A stretch of DNA of 58,710 nucleotides. It comes from an uncultured Clostridia bacterium. Its GTDB lineage: Bacteria; Bacillota; Clostridia; Christensenellales; Aristaeellaceae. Within the stretch, counting starts at the first letter, position 1; each line of letters begins with the position of its first letter. Below are positions 48,178-57,247 of the stretch, piece by piece. Below the pieces are notes generated by a model. That model had not been told where the DNA came from. It did no database searches and was given only the letters and a program-made list of their open reading frames with translations. The stretch is taken from the NCBI GenBank assembly GCA_945928315.1, contig CAMENN010000003.1:1-58710 (forward strand). Direction: 5' to 3'. The translations under genes were made by a program, and so were the position numbers.

Positions 48178-48229
48178 GCAGCTATGGTACGAAGGGAAAC
48201 CTTCAATACCATAGCTGCTTTTTCTATGC
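48178..48229 (+). promoter_or_regulatory. attenuator/terminator-like hairpin upstream of TnpV gene
   Basis: GCAGCTATGGTA-C-GAAGG-GAAA-CCTTC-AA-TACCATAGCTGC then TTTTTCTATGC; same tail as 16380-16435. Confidence 0.55.
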
Positions 48230-48251
48230 AGCGGAAAGCGAGGATTTCATC

Positions 48252-48602
48252 ATGAAGCTCACCTATCATCGAAACGGAGACTACCTGCTGCCCGACATTG
48301 GCCTGACCGAAGCAGAACAGCGCCCTTTGGGCAAATACGGACGGATGCGCCTGCGCTATCTCGAAGAACATCGCCCAGGACTGTACACGCGGCTTCTGCT
48401 CTCCGGCAGACTTATAGAACACCTGCAGGAAATCGACAGCACCTGTCAGGAACGGCTGGAGCAGCTGGCCCGCCAGATGCAGGCGCAGGAGGGCGTGACA
48501 GAGGAGCTGAAAGCGGAGAATCAGATGGAATGGGTTCAGCGAATGAACGCCATCCACCACCAGGTCGAAGAAATCCTTCTTGCTGAGCTGGTTTTCGCAT
48601 GA
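48252..48602 (+). CDS. TnpV-like transposon-encoded protein
   Basis: MKLTYHRNGDYLLPDIGLTEAEQRPLGKYGRMRLRYLEEHRPGLYTRLLLSGRLIEHLQEID; SD gagga. Confidence 0.82.
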   Translation: MKLTYHRNGDYLLPDIGLTEAEQRPLGKYGRMRLRYLEEHRPGLYTRLLLSGRLIEHLQEIDSTCQERLEQLARQMQAQEGVTEELKAENQMEWVQRMNAIHHQVEEILLAELVFA

Positions 48603-48615
48603 GAGGTGCCCCGAT

Positions 48616-48918
48616 ATGCTTTTGAAACTCATCAAGCTGCCTCTCCGGCTTGCAGCAATCCCCTTTCTTCTCACGTTGCTTGCCCTTCAACTGCTAGGCG
48701 CTGTCCTGATTGGAATCTCGTCCGTCGTCACGCATCTGCTGGCAAGCGTGTTCCTGATCGGAGCTGTCGCCGGATGGCTCGTTCATGCGCAGCCGTTGAT
48801 GGTGTGGCAAGCAGTCGGCATTGGCCTGTTCTTCGCCTTTGCACCAAGCCTTGCGGCATGGCTTCTGAACAAGGGGACCGATTGCGCTCTCCGCATCCTC
48901 TCCTTCGTGCTTGCATGA
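48616..48918 (+). CDS. CD1845-like small membrane protein of conjugative/mobile elements
   Basis: MLLKLIKLPLRLAAIPFLLTLLALQLLGAVLIGISS...; two to three TM segments; position after TnpV. Confidence 0.6.
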   Translation: MLLKLIKLPLRLAAIPFLLTLLALQLLGAVLIGISSVVTHLLASVFLIGAVAGWLVHAQPLMVWQAVGIGLFFAFAPSLAAWLLNKGTDCALRILSFVLA

Positions 48919-48922
48919 CTGC

Positions 48923-49807
48923 TTATTCTTCTGCCTTGTGCTTCTTTCGGCAATCGTCCGAGCAGAATCGGGAATCGGCACGCTTGGCGATGAAGGCCCG
49001 CTGGCAATGTTCGCACATCTTCAGCGGGTTCTTCATGTCGGTCAGGCTCAGGGAGAAGAAGAACCGAATGGTCAGCAACAACGAATGGAAGTCCCACACC
49101 ATCACGGAATGGTCGCGCAGCTCCAGATGATAGCCCGGCACATTGCCCTCAAAGCACGCGATGCCCTGCCGGTAAAGCTCCTGTGCGTTTCGATCAAGGT
49201 ACTTTCTGTCGTGCTCGTAGAGGTAAGCGGAGGTGAAGGCAAATGCCCAGTCCCGGAAGACCTCTTTCAGCCAGTCGAAGCGCTCGCCATAGCCCCGCAT
49301 GAAGGACATGGCCTTCGCCTGCGGCTCGTCCCGGAAGGTCATCGCCAGCGCGATCTGTATTCTGTCCTCGCCGGATATTTGCCAGAGCGATTCAATACCC
49401 CGCTTGTGGAAGTCCGGCATAGCGAACGGAAAGAAGAGCTTCAGGTAGTCCTGAGTCTCCATGGTCTCCTGCCGGATGTACGGATTCTTCGGCAGGTAGA
49501 CCTTCTCGTACTCTACAAACCGGGGTGTGGTCGGGAGCGCAGTCATCAAGCCGAGCAGGCCGTACCGGCGGGCAAAGCCCAGCATGGCCTCCTTCAGCTT
49601 CGCGTCAGACGCCTTGTGGAACAGCAGCAGCCCGATATTGACGGCCTCTACGACGAGCGCATCAGCCTGCGGGATGGGGTCATACACGGACGGTTTCGCA
49701 TCGGCAGTAGGCAGCAAATAATCGTGCCCATCGGGCACTGTTCGCCATTCATAGTTGCTGTACTTCGCCCAATGCGCATGGGTGTGCTCAAACAGGTTTG
49801 CCGTCAT
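48923..49807 (-). CDS. hypothetical protein with C-terminal zinc-finger (CGNR-like)
   Basis: C-terminal CEHCQRAFIAKRADSRFCSDDCRKKHK; remainder unrecognised. Confidence 0.65.
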   Translation of the reverse strand: MTANLFEHTHAHWAKYSNYEWRTVPDGHDYLLPTADAKPSVYDPIPQADALVVEAVNIGLLLFHKASDAKLKEAMLGFARRYGLLGLMTALPTTPRFVEYEKVYLPKNPYIRQETMETQDYLKLFFPFAMPDFHKRGIESLWQISGEDRIQIALAMTFRDEPQAKAMSFMRGYGERFDWLKEVFRDWAFAFTSAYLYEHDRKYLDRNAQELYRQGIACFEGNVPGYHLELRDHSVMVWDFHSLLLTIRFFFSLSLTDMKNPLKMCEHCQRAFIAKRADSRFCSDDCRKKHKAEE

Positions 49808-50276
49808 GGGCTGACCGCCTCCTTTGCGTAAATTGGTATTCCTTCAGAAACGCCTGCTCCTGATGCGTCAAGCCCGCCTCGTCATACGCACAGGTGTAGT
49901 CATACGCGTCGGCGCCGGCGGCCTGCGGCATGCTCTCGCCCCAGATGTACCAGGCGACGCTCTCCGGATCATCCACGACCTGCACCAGCTGCTCACGCAG
50001 GGACCTCAGGGTCGTGAGGATCTCCTCGGCGTTCTCCACGTCGGTGATCGGGATCTTCTTGTAGTCGGTGACGAACCAGACCTTCTGGAACCAGAAGCTC
50101 AGGTAGCGCTGGAAGGGCTCGTACTCATACGCTTTGCCGCGCTGGGTGATGTAGCGGGCCTCGTGCATCTCGCTGTCAAACAGGGCCTGGATTTCTTCCT
50201 TGGTCATTTCAGCGCTGGCCAGCGCGCAGGCGCAGAGCATGAGGGCGGCCAGCAGAAGGACAAACAGCTTTTTCAT
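49788..50276 (-). CDS. secreted hypothetical protein, possibly 3'-disrupted
   Basis: Lipoprotein-like signal MKKLFVLLLAALMLCACALA; C-terminus runs into the RBS and start of the zinc-finger gene. Confidence 0.6.
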   Translation of the reverse strand: MKKLFVLLLAALMLCACALASAEMTKEEIQALFDSEMHEARYITQRGKAYEYEPFQRYLSFWFQKVWFVTDYKKIPITDVENAEEILTTLRSLREQLVQVVDDPESVAWYIWGESMPQAAGADAYDYTCAYDEAGLTHQEQAFLKEYQFTQRRRSAHDGKPV

Positions 50277-50559
50277 GGTGATTCTCCTTTTCTTTCATGG
50301 CGTTTCTTTGGGGCGGGATGAAGGGGCTTGATGGGTGCTTGCGGGGTGATCTCCTCCTTCTTGGCCCGATGTTGTGCAGAATGTCTTCAGCGCACCGGTT
50401 TTTTTATCGACTATGGCTGAAATTAATGTAAACGGCGACGCAGCGTCGGGTCAAGCGCCCGGAGATTACAAAAAATGCGTCATTTCTCCTTGCGCTTTTT
50501 GTGCAGATATGATATGATTTTCGCGGAGTGGTCAGATGAATGAAGGGGATTGATGCAGT

Positions 50560-51376
50560 TTGAAACGCTATTCGATCGGTGAGGTATCCAAAAAAACTCG
50601 GCGTAACGTCGAGTTTTCTCAAATACTATGATCAGCACGGCGTGCTCGATCCGCATGTGGCGCAGAACGGATACCGCTCCTATGAGGGGCGCCACATTTC
50701 CGTGGTGCAGGAGTGCGTGAAGCTGCGCAATCTGGGCTATTCGGCCGCGGAAATCCGGAGCATGCTGAATTCACCCTATGAGGAAACGCTCGACGCTCTC
50801 GAGGCAAAGCAGGAGGCGCTGGAGCGGCAGATCTGCTACCTCAAGTACGCGAAGAAGTACATCAGCATGGCCCGCGAGGAGGCGCATTTCTTCCACGAGG
50901 ACCCCTGCTGGACGGTTGACGAGCACGGGGATTTTTTCTTTCTGGCACAGATTCAGGATTTCAATTTCATTGAGGACGAGCGGGTTTTCGCGCTGGCTGG
51001 GGAGTGGAACCAGTGGCTGCCCGCCGTGCGCGTGGCGGCCTGCGTGAACCGCGGGCACCGGGACGGCCCGAAGATCATCTGGGGGCTGGCAATGCCGATG
51101 GCGTTCGCCCGGGCGATGAACCTCACCTACGGCGAGCCGGCGGTGTATGTGCCGCCGATGCGCTGTCTGGAGGTGTTCGACCGGCGGCCCATCGGCGACG
51201 GGCTCAACGACCGGGGCCTCGAGGGCGTCCGCACGTCCATGCTCGCGCGCGTGAACGAGGTGATCGAGCAGCACCAGTTCACCCCGCTGGGTCCAAGCTA
51301 CTTTTTCGTGCGCGCCAAGCTGAAGGAGAACGGCGAGCGTGTCACCTATCAGAAGGTGCTCACGCCGGTCCTCTGA
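50560..51376 (+). CDS. MerR-family transcriptional regulator, apparent +1 frameshift in A7 tract 50590-50596
   Basis: TTG start KRYSIGEVSKK in frame 1, then KLGVTSSFLKYYDQHGVLDPHVAQNGYRSYEGRHISVVQECVKLRNLGYSAAEIRSML in the frame of ORF 50579-51376. Confidence 0.8.
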
Positions 51377-51449
51377 TCCCCCGTCCGCCGCATCATCTCC
51401 GCGCAAAGGAGACAGGAAAACCCACCAATATCCCGCCATACAGACAGAA

Positions 51450-51483
51450 ACAGCCCGCGAAGCCTCTGTGCCTCGCGGGCTGT
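51450..51483. terminator. bidirectional hairpin terminator between convergent genes
   Basis: ACAGCCCGCGA/TCGCGGGCTGT stem, 11 bp; T-rich on both exits. Confidence 0.7.
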
Positions 51484-51494
51484 CTGTTCTTCTG

Positions 51495-53267
51495 TCACCC
51501 TTCATGCCCCTGTGCGTACGCCCGGACCTCGAAGACCCGGACGACCTGCGCGCCGTGGGTCCGGAAGTCCTCCAGCCGGATGGCGTCGCAGCGCACCGGC
51601 TGATCCAGCCGGACGACGCAATGCCGCTGCGTCAGCCCGTCCAGCGCCTTCCGGCAGACGGCGCGGCCCTCCAGCTCAAACACCAGGCTGCATGCGCGGA
51701 CCAGCTCCTCAGGGGTGCTTTCGCTCTGACGCCCCAGCACCTCCCGGTTGATGCTGATGGTGATCTCCCGGGACAGATTGCTGTCAAACGTCAGCCGGAC
51801 CTCCCCGACGTCCGCGGGCGCGGCCAGGCGAAGCGTCAGCGACGGGTCGTCCGCCGCAGGGGCCGCCCAGCAGTTCGCGCATTCGCCGACGGTGCGCGCC
51901 ACGCCGCTGAGCACGTTCTCCGCCCCGCAGCCCGGCAGCGCATGGCTCGCCGACGCGCGCGCCGTCCGCAGGAGGTCGTCCCCGTCCCCGTTGGCGATGC
52001 CCGGGATGTAACAGTCATCCCGCAGCAACGTCTGCTGAAGCTCCGCGATGTGCGCGCCGACCTCCCGGGGTAGGATGCCCCTGCGCACCGCGATGGCCGC
52101 CGCCGTGCCCACGGCCTGTCCGCCGACCGCACAGGTCGCCATCACGCGCGCGGAGGCAAACGCCATGTGCGAGGCGCTGATGATCCGCCCGCACATGAAC
52201 AGGTTGGGGATGTTGCGGGAATAGTAGCAGCGGTACGGGATCGTATAGACATCCTGAAGCCGCAGCCAGACGGTCGGATCGTCGCTGTCGTTGAGGAAGC
52301 CCTCCACGGTGTGCACGTCCATCGGCCATCCGCCATAGGCGACGGCGTCCGCAAAGCGCCTGCCCTGCGCGCAGTCCGCCTCGCAGAGCACATAGTCGCC
52401 CAGCAGCCTGCGGCTCTCGCGCTTGCCCGGCAGCACGCCGACCCACTCCAAATCCATGTTCTGCGCGCCGTGATCGCCGCCGTTCTTGATGTGGTCCCAC
52501 ACGCCGTACACCGCCCTGAGCAGCTCGTCGCGCAGAACCTCGGCGTCGTCGATGGTATTGTACCGGCCGCCGCCCAGCTCGACCCACCAGTATCCGGAGG
52601 TCACGTCCTCGTGAATCCGGCGCCGCAGGTCATGCTCCGTGTAGGTGTTCGCCCATGCGGGCTTGACGAAGGGCACCGGATGCCCCGCGTCCCGCGCCTT
52701 GAACATGAGCGAATTCCCCATCGTGCAGCGGTCCGCCCGCTCCGGCGCATGGGGCTCGCCATAGGCGGACCGCGCCTCCCGGCCCACGGTGAAGTCCGCG
52801 CCCGCCCATGCGCCCAGGCTGCCGTCGCCGGTCGCGTCGGCAAACAGCGGCGCAGAAAACGTCATGCGCTTCTCCGTCGTCTGCTGATAGGCGCTGACGC
52901 TTTCGATGCGGCCCTCCCGCATCGTCACGCCGTCCGCACAGGTGTTGAGAAACAGCGTCAGATTCTCGCAGAACGCCGCCTTTTCCCACAGGATCGAATC
53001 GAACACCGCATAGCTGTTCGTCGGGTTGCGGCGCTTGTGCTCGAGCAGAATCTCCTCGACGATGCCCGTCTCCCGCGCGTTGGGCCTGCGCATGTGGTCG
53101 TCTGCACCGCAGATGTGCATGCGGATCTCGCTGCCGGCGTTGCCCCCGGGCATCGGACGGGCGTGAATCAGTGCCGTCCTCGCGCCATGCCTCGCGGCGG
53201 CGATCGCCGCACACAGGCCCGCCATGCCGCCGCCCACGACGACAAAGTCAAAGGAAAGCCGCTCCAT
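51495..53267 (-). CDS. FAD-dependent oxidoreductase (FAD_oxidored type)
   Basis: FDFVVVGGGMAGLCAAIAAARHGARTALIHARPMPGGNAGSEIR dinucleotide-binding motif; FADATGDGSLGAWAGADF; FMCGRIISASHMAFASARVMATCAVGGQAVGTAAA. Confidence 0.85.
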   Translation of the reverse strand: MERLSFDFVVVGGGMAGLCAAIAAARHGARTALIHARPMPGGNAGSEIRMHICGADDHMRRPNARETGIVEEILLEHKRRNPTNSYAVFDSILWEKAAFCENLTLFLNTCADGVTMREGRIESVSAYQQTTEKRMTFSAPLFADATGDGSLGAWAGADFTVGREARSAYGEPHAPERADRCTMGNSLMFKARDAGHPVPFVKPAWANTYTEHDLRRRIHEDVTSGYWWVELGGGRYNTIDDAEVLRDELLRAVYGVWDHIKNGGDHGAQNMDLEWVGVLPGKRESRRLLGDYVLCEADCAQGRRFADAVAYGGWPMDVHTVEGFLNDSDDPTVWLRLQDVYTIPYRCYYSRNIPNLFMCGRIISASHMAFASARVMATCAVGGQAVGTAAAIAVRRGILPREVGAHIAELQQTLLRDDCYIPGIANGDGDDLLRTARASASHALPGCGAENVLSGVARTVGECANCWAAPAADDPSLTLRLAAPADVGEVRLTFDSNLSREITISINREVLGRQSESTPEELVRACSLVFELEGRAVCRKALDGLTQRHCVVRLDQPVRCDAIRLEDFRTHGAQVVRVFEVRAYAQGHEG

Positions 53268-53295
53268 GTCCGTGTCCTCCCTCCGTCTGCCCGGC

Positions 53296-53844
53296 CTATG
53301 CCTGTCCCTCCGTCGCCTTTGCGCCCTCCTCCTGCTCGCGCAGCACAGCGCACAGGCGCGTGAGGTACACCTTGTGCGCCACGGTGATGATCGTGTTGCG
53401 CAGCATCAGCTTCTCCCCCGCCGTGCGCTCCACGCCCACCGCGTCCATCTCCGGCTTGCGGCCGAAGACGTAGTCGAGCACGTTTTCCAGCTCCGTGCAG
53501 AAGTAGTCGTAGGCCACGGCGCTGTCGTAGGTGCGCTTCTGGATGGAGAGCATCAGGCGGATGTCCTCCATCGGCAGCACCGATTTGACCACCGTGATGT
53601 AGATCAGATGCGCGATCTGCTCGCGGCCATACTGCTTGCGCACAGGGCTGGCGAGGATGCCCTTCTTCACATAGTTGCTGACCATGGAGCCCGTGACGGT
53701 CCCCTGGCCCAGCGGCGCGAGGCTGTCGCTGACGTACTTGGTCACCTGCTCCAGATACAGCCCCACGTCCGGAATCTCCCGGTAGCGCGGCAGACGGATG
53801 TCCGGCAGCGCCGCGTCCATCTTCTCCTTGATTGCCTGATCCAT
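53296..53844 (-). CDS. DUF1836 family (MerR-like HTH) protein
   Basis: LPDIRLPRYREIPDVGLYLEQVTKYV...VTGSMVSNYVKKGILASPVRKQYGREQIAHLIYI. Confidence 0.82.
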   Translation of the reverse strand: MDQAIKEKMDAALPDIRLPRYREIPDVGLYLEQVTKYVSDSLAPLGQGTVTGSMVSNYVKKGILASPVRKQYGREQIAHLIYITVVKSVLPMEDIRLMLSIQKRTYDSAVAYDYFCTELENVLDYVFGRKPEMDAVGVERTAGEKLMLRNTIITVAHKVYLTRLCAVLREQEEGAKATEGQA

Positions 53845-53899
53845 GCTGCTTCCCCCCTGCGCATCATTATAAAGAAAGCGGCGGAAAAAGTCAACGCAT

Positions 53900-53989
53900 C
53901 CGGTTTATCGGTTCTGAAAAAACGCTTGACAGGATCTTCGATATGCTATACAATATCCCTCGATCAGTTTTGTAAAAACCGATAATCGG
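53900..53989. promoter_or_regulatory. inverted-repeat operator pair around degV promoter
   Basis: TTATCGGTT core at 53905-53913 and inverted AACCGATAA at 53977-53985; between them TTGACA (53926-53931) - 17 bp - TACAAT (53949-53954). Confidence 0.6.
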
Positions 53990-54009
53990 ATTCAAAGGAG
54001 CGTTGATCC

Positions 54010-54846
54010 ATGAAAACCCGCATCGTGACGGATTCCTCGTCGAACCTCTTCGATCTGCCGGACGTCTCCTACGCCTGCGTGCCGATGAAGATCATCACCC
54101 GTCAGGCCGAATACGCGGACACGCCGGAGCTGGACGTCGCGGCGATGGTGGAGGCGCTGCGCCGCGAGGGCGGACCGAGCGGCTCCTCCTGCCCGAACGT
54201 GCACGAATGGCTGACCGCCTTCGGCGACGCGGACGAGGTGTTCGCCGTGACCATCACGGGCACGCTCTCCGGCAGCCACTCGGCGGCGGTGCAGGCGGCG
54301 GAGGAATACCGCTCGGTTCATCCGGGCGCGAAGGTCTGCGTGCTGGATTCGCTCTCCGCGGGACCGGAGCTGCAGCTGACGGTCGATCAGCTGCGCGAGG
54401 GCATTCTGGCGGGGCAGCCGTTCGAGGTGCTCGAGAAGAGTGCCCGCGAGGGCATGCGCCGCACGCACCTCTCCTTTGCCCTGCAGTCGATGACGAATCT
54501 GGCGAACAACGGGCGCATCAGCCCGGCTGTCGCGAAGATCGCGAGCGTGCTGGGCATCTGGGTCGTCGGCCGGGCGAGCGCAGAGGGCACGCTGGAGCCG
54601 ATGCACAAGTGCCGCGGGGAAAAGAACGCTCTGCGCACGCTGTTTTCCGACATGAAGGCGATGGGCTATGCGGGCGGCAGAGTGCGCATCGCCCACTGCA
54701 TGAACGAGGCGGGCGCGCAGCAGCTGGCGGCGCTCATCCGGGAGGCGCATCCGCAGGCCGACGTGCGGGTGGACGTGTGCCGCGGGCTTTGCAGCTACTA
54801 TGCCGAGAAGGGCGGGCTGATGGTCGGCTTCGACGGCGGGGAATGA
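54010..54846 (+). CDS. DegV family (fatty-acid-binding) protein
   Basis: TRIVTDSSSNLFDLPDVSYACVPMKIITRQAEY, SCPNVHEWLTAF, VFAVTITGTLSGSHSAAVQAAEEY. Confidence 0.92.
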   Translation: MKTRIVTDSSSNLFDLPDVSYACVPMKIITRQAEYADTPELDVAAMVEALRREGGPSGSSCPNVHEWLTAFGDADEVFAVTITGTLSGSHSAAVQAAEEYRSVHPGAKVCVLDSLSAGPELQLTVDQLREGILAGQPFEVLEKSAREGMRRTHLSFALQSMTNLANNGRISPAVAKIASVLGIWVVGRASAEGTLEPMHKCRGEKNALRTLFSDMKAMGYAGGRVRIAHCMNEAGAQQLAALIREAHPQADVRVDVCRGLCSYYAEKGGLMVGFDGGE

Positions 54847-54972
54847 CGGCCCGCGGCCGGAACACCCTGCGCATTTTCCCCTGACGATGCTTGACATGGG
54901 CCGGGCTGGCATGTATATTGGCCGTGTATCCCCACTTCGGGTGTACACAAGCCCAAGCTGCAGGAGGTCACC

Positions 54973-55462
54973 ATGAGAAAAGCCCTGACATGCCTGCTTT
55001 GCCTGCTGATGCGCGCATCGCTGGCGGCCCTCGCCGCCGCCGACAGCACGGACGGCCCGATCACCTGCACGTTTTCCGGCCCCCTACGGGGGACAGGACG
55101 TGATCCTCTCGTTCCCGTCCGACTACACCATCCAGTACAGCAGTCTGGGCGGGGTGGAAAGCCTCTCGAATGACCACATCGAGATCAGGCTCGGCGTCCG
55201 GGACGGCTCGGCATACAACACCGTGGAGGAATTCGTCGAGGCGTACGCCGACGGGCTGCGCAAGTACAAGTCCCAGCTCGAGGTTCGCCACGAGAACGGC
55301 GTCTGCTATCTTTACGAGCCGGACGGCGGCAGCTATTCGAGCGGCATGGTGACCAGATACTACGGACTCGGCGGGCAGATTCTGCAGGTCGAGGCCGTCA
55401 CGATGGATCTGGCCGCCCATGCGGATGAGGCCATCGCCACAAGCGGCGTGCCCGGCAAGTGA
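54973..55462 (+). CDS. small secreted protein, apparent +1 frameshift in C5 tract 55080-55084
   Basis: Signal peptide MRKALTCLLCLLMRASLAALAAADSTDGPITCTFSGP in one frame, YGGQDVILSFPSDYTIQYSSLGGVESLSNDHIEIRLG... in the next (ORFs 54973-55173 and 55100-55462). Confidence 0.65.
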
Positions 55463-55525
55463 CGCAGCCGCCAGAAAGGGCTCCTCAATCCCCGGAGCTT
55501 ATTCCGCAGGATCATATAGATGGAA

Positions 55526-55570
55526 AGCTGCCGTGCTTCTCTCCCATCTCCGGAGGGAAACACGGCAGCT
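55526..55570. terminator. hairpin between convergent genes
   Basis: AGCTGCCGTG/CACGGCAGCT 10-bp stem; weak T tract. Confidence 0.5.
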
Positions 55571-55584
55571 GTTTGATATATGCC

Positions 55585-56169
55585 TTATGCCACCAGCCTG
55601 TCGCAGGCGCTTGCGACCAGCTCGCGCAGCGCGGGAAAAAACGAGTCGCCGATCTCCGCGCTGTTCAGAATCGACAGATACATGAGCTGAATCACCGAGC
55701 GCACGGTCGCGTCCGGCGCGGTAAAGCGGATCTGCGCCTGCTGAAGCCGCGCAAAGATGTTCGCCGCGGAGTTCATGCAGTGCCTGCGCGCCGCCTCCTC
55801 CGGGAATGCGTCCCGCAGCGCCGGCAGGTCCTCCCGCAGGAAACGCTCGATGCCCAGCTGGCGGATCGTCTCAAACGCCGTGAACACGAAGTCGGCGGCG
55901 CGCTCCTTGTCGCTGCGGCCCGCGCTGCGCTCCAGCGCCTGCGAGGCCCGCGTGAGCGCCGTCGCCTCCCAGTGGGCCGCTACACGCAGAAACAGCTCCT
56001 CCTTGCTCTCGAAGAACTTGTAGAACGAGGATTTGGAGATGCCCGCCTCCGCGGTGAGCATCTCCAGGGACGTCTTTCGTACGCCGGGCGTCAGCGCGAA
56101 GCGGCAGGCGCTGTCAAAGAGCTGCTGGCGGATGGCGCTGCGCTGTGCCTCGGTAAAGGGCTGAGCCAT
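55585..56169 (-). CDS. TetR/AcrR-family transcriptional regulator
   Basis: IRQQLFDSACRFALTPGVRKTSLEMLTAEAGISKSSFYKFFESKEELFLRV. Confidence 0.9.
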   Translation of the reverse strand: MAQPFTEAQRSAIRQQLFDSACRFALTPGVRKTSLEMLTAEAGISKSSFYKFFESKEELFLRVAAHWEATALTRASQALERSAGRSDKERAADFVFTAFETIRQLGIERFLREDLPALRDAFPEEAARRHCMNSAANIFARLQQAQIRFTAPDATVRSVIQLMYLSILNSAEIGDSFFPALRELVASACDRLVA

Positions 56170-56181
56170 GGGTTGGCCTCC

Positions 56182-57222
56182 TTATTTGCTGAGCGTCACC
56201 GTCGCGTTCATGCCGGGCAGGAGCGTTCTGCCGGTGGGCAGGGTGATGCGCACGTCAAAGTACGTCGCGTTCTGGCGCGTCGTGCCGACAGGCCGGATCT
56301 CGGTCACGGTGCCGGAGAACGTCTCGCCGTCATAGGCGTCGAGCGTGTAGGTGAGCACGTCGCCGATCTTGACGCTGGTGAGGTCGAGCTCATCGACCTG
56401 CGCGCTCAGCTCCAGGGCGGACAGATCCGCGATCTCGCACAGCAGCTGGCCGCGGTAGACCTGCGCGCCGGAGGTGGTGCCCAGCAGCGTGACGGCGCCG
56501 GAGCACGGGGCCGTGAGCGTGAGGGGCGCGTCCCTGGCGCTCAGCGCGTCGATGACCTCGAAGAGCAGATCGCCGGTCTTCACGCTGTCGCCCGCCTTGA
56601 CATGCACGGCGGCGATGCGGCCCTCGGCGGCGACGGTCACGTCGGCGTAGCGGGTGACCCTGCCGCGGCCGGTCTCCTCGTCGTTGTTCATGCTGCTGCC
56701 GCGGAAGCAGCGCACGGTGTCGTCCACATCGAAATTGCCGGTGAGGATCTCGACGATGTACTCCTTGCCGGAGACGGCGGTGACGCGGCCGGTGCCCTTC
56801 TCGTTGCCGCACTTGAGGTAGAGCGTCTCGCCCGCGTGCAGATAGCGGTTGTCGTCGTCGTCATAGGCCTGCGCGGTGGAGGCGGCGACGTAGAGCGGAT
56901 GAACCGGCTCCACGACGGCGAGCGCGCCATAGCGGTTCATGACGCCGGAGGCATCGTCCCCCACGCCGGCGAAGACCGCGGCGACGGTGCCGTCCTGAGT
57001 GGCGTAGATGGGCGTGGTATCGAAGGTGAAGAGCGCCTCGCCCGCGGCGACGCTGTCGCCCTGCGTGAGGTCGAAGGGCAGGAGTGTGCCGGAGAACGGC
57101 GCGGTGATCTTCTCGGTGACGGGCGCGACGATGGTCGCGTTGGCGGTCGTCTCCTGCGCGAGCGCGCACGAGACGAGCAGCAGGGAGAGGGCGAGGAGGA
57201 GCGAAAGAGCTTTGAGTTTCAT
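56182..57222 (-). CDS. HlyD/MacA-like efflux periplasmic adaptor subunit
   Basis: Signal peptide; lipoyl-like halves TAPFSGTLLPFDLTQGDSVAAGEALFTFD and AEGRIAAVHVKAGDSVKTGDLLFEV. Confidence 0.8.
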   Translation of the reverse strand: MKLKALSLLLALSLLLVSCALAQETTANATIVAPVTEKITAPFSGTLLPFDLTQGDSVAAGEALFTFDTTPIYATQDGTVAAVFAGVGDDASGVMNRYGALAVVEPVHPLYVAASTAQAYDDDDNRYLHAGETLYLKCGNEKGTGRVTAVSGKEYIVEILTGNFDVDDTVRCFRGSSMNNDEETGRGRVTRYADVTVAAEGRIAAVHVKAGDSVKTGDLLFEVIDALSARDAPLTLTAPCSGAVTLLGTTSGAQVYRGQLLCEIADLSALELSAQVDELDLTSVKIGDVLTYTLDAYDGETFSGTVTEIRPVGTTRQNATYFDVRITLPTGRTLLPGMNATVTLSK

Positions 57223-57247
57223 GGCGAGGTTCCTTTCTATACACTGA

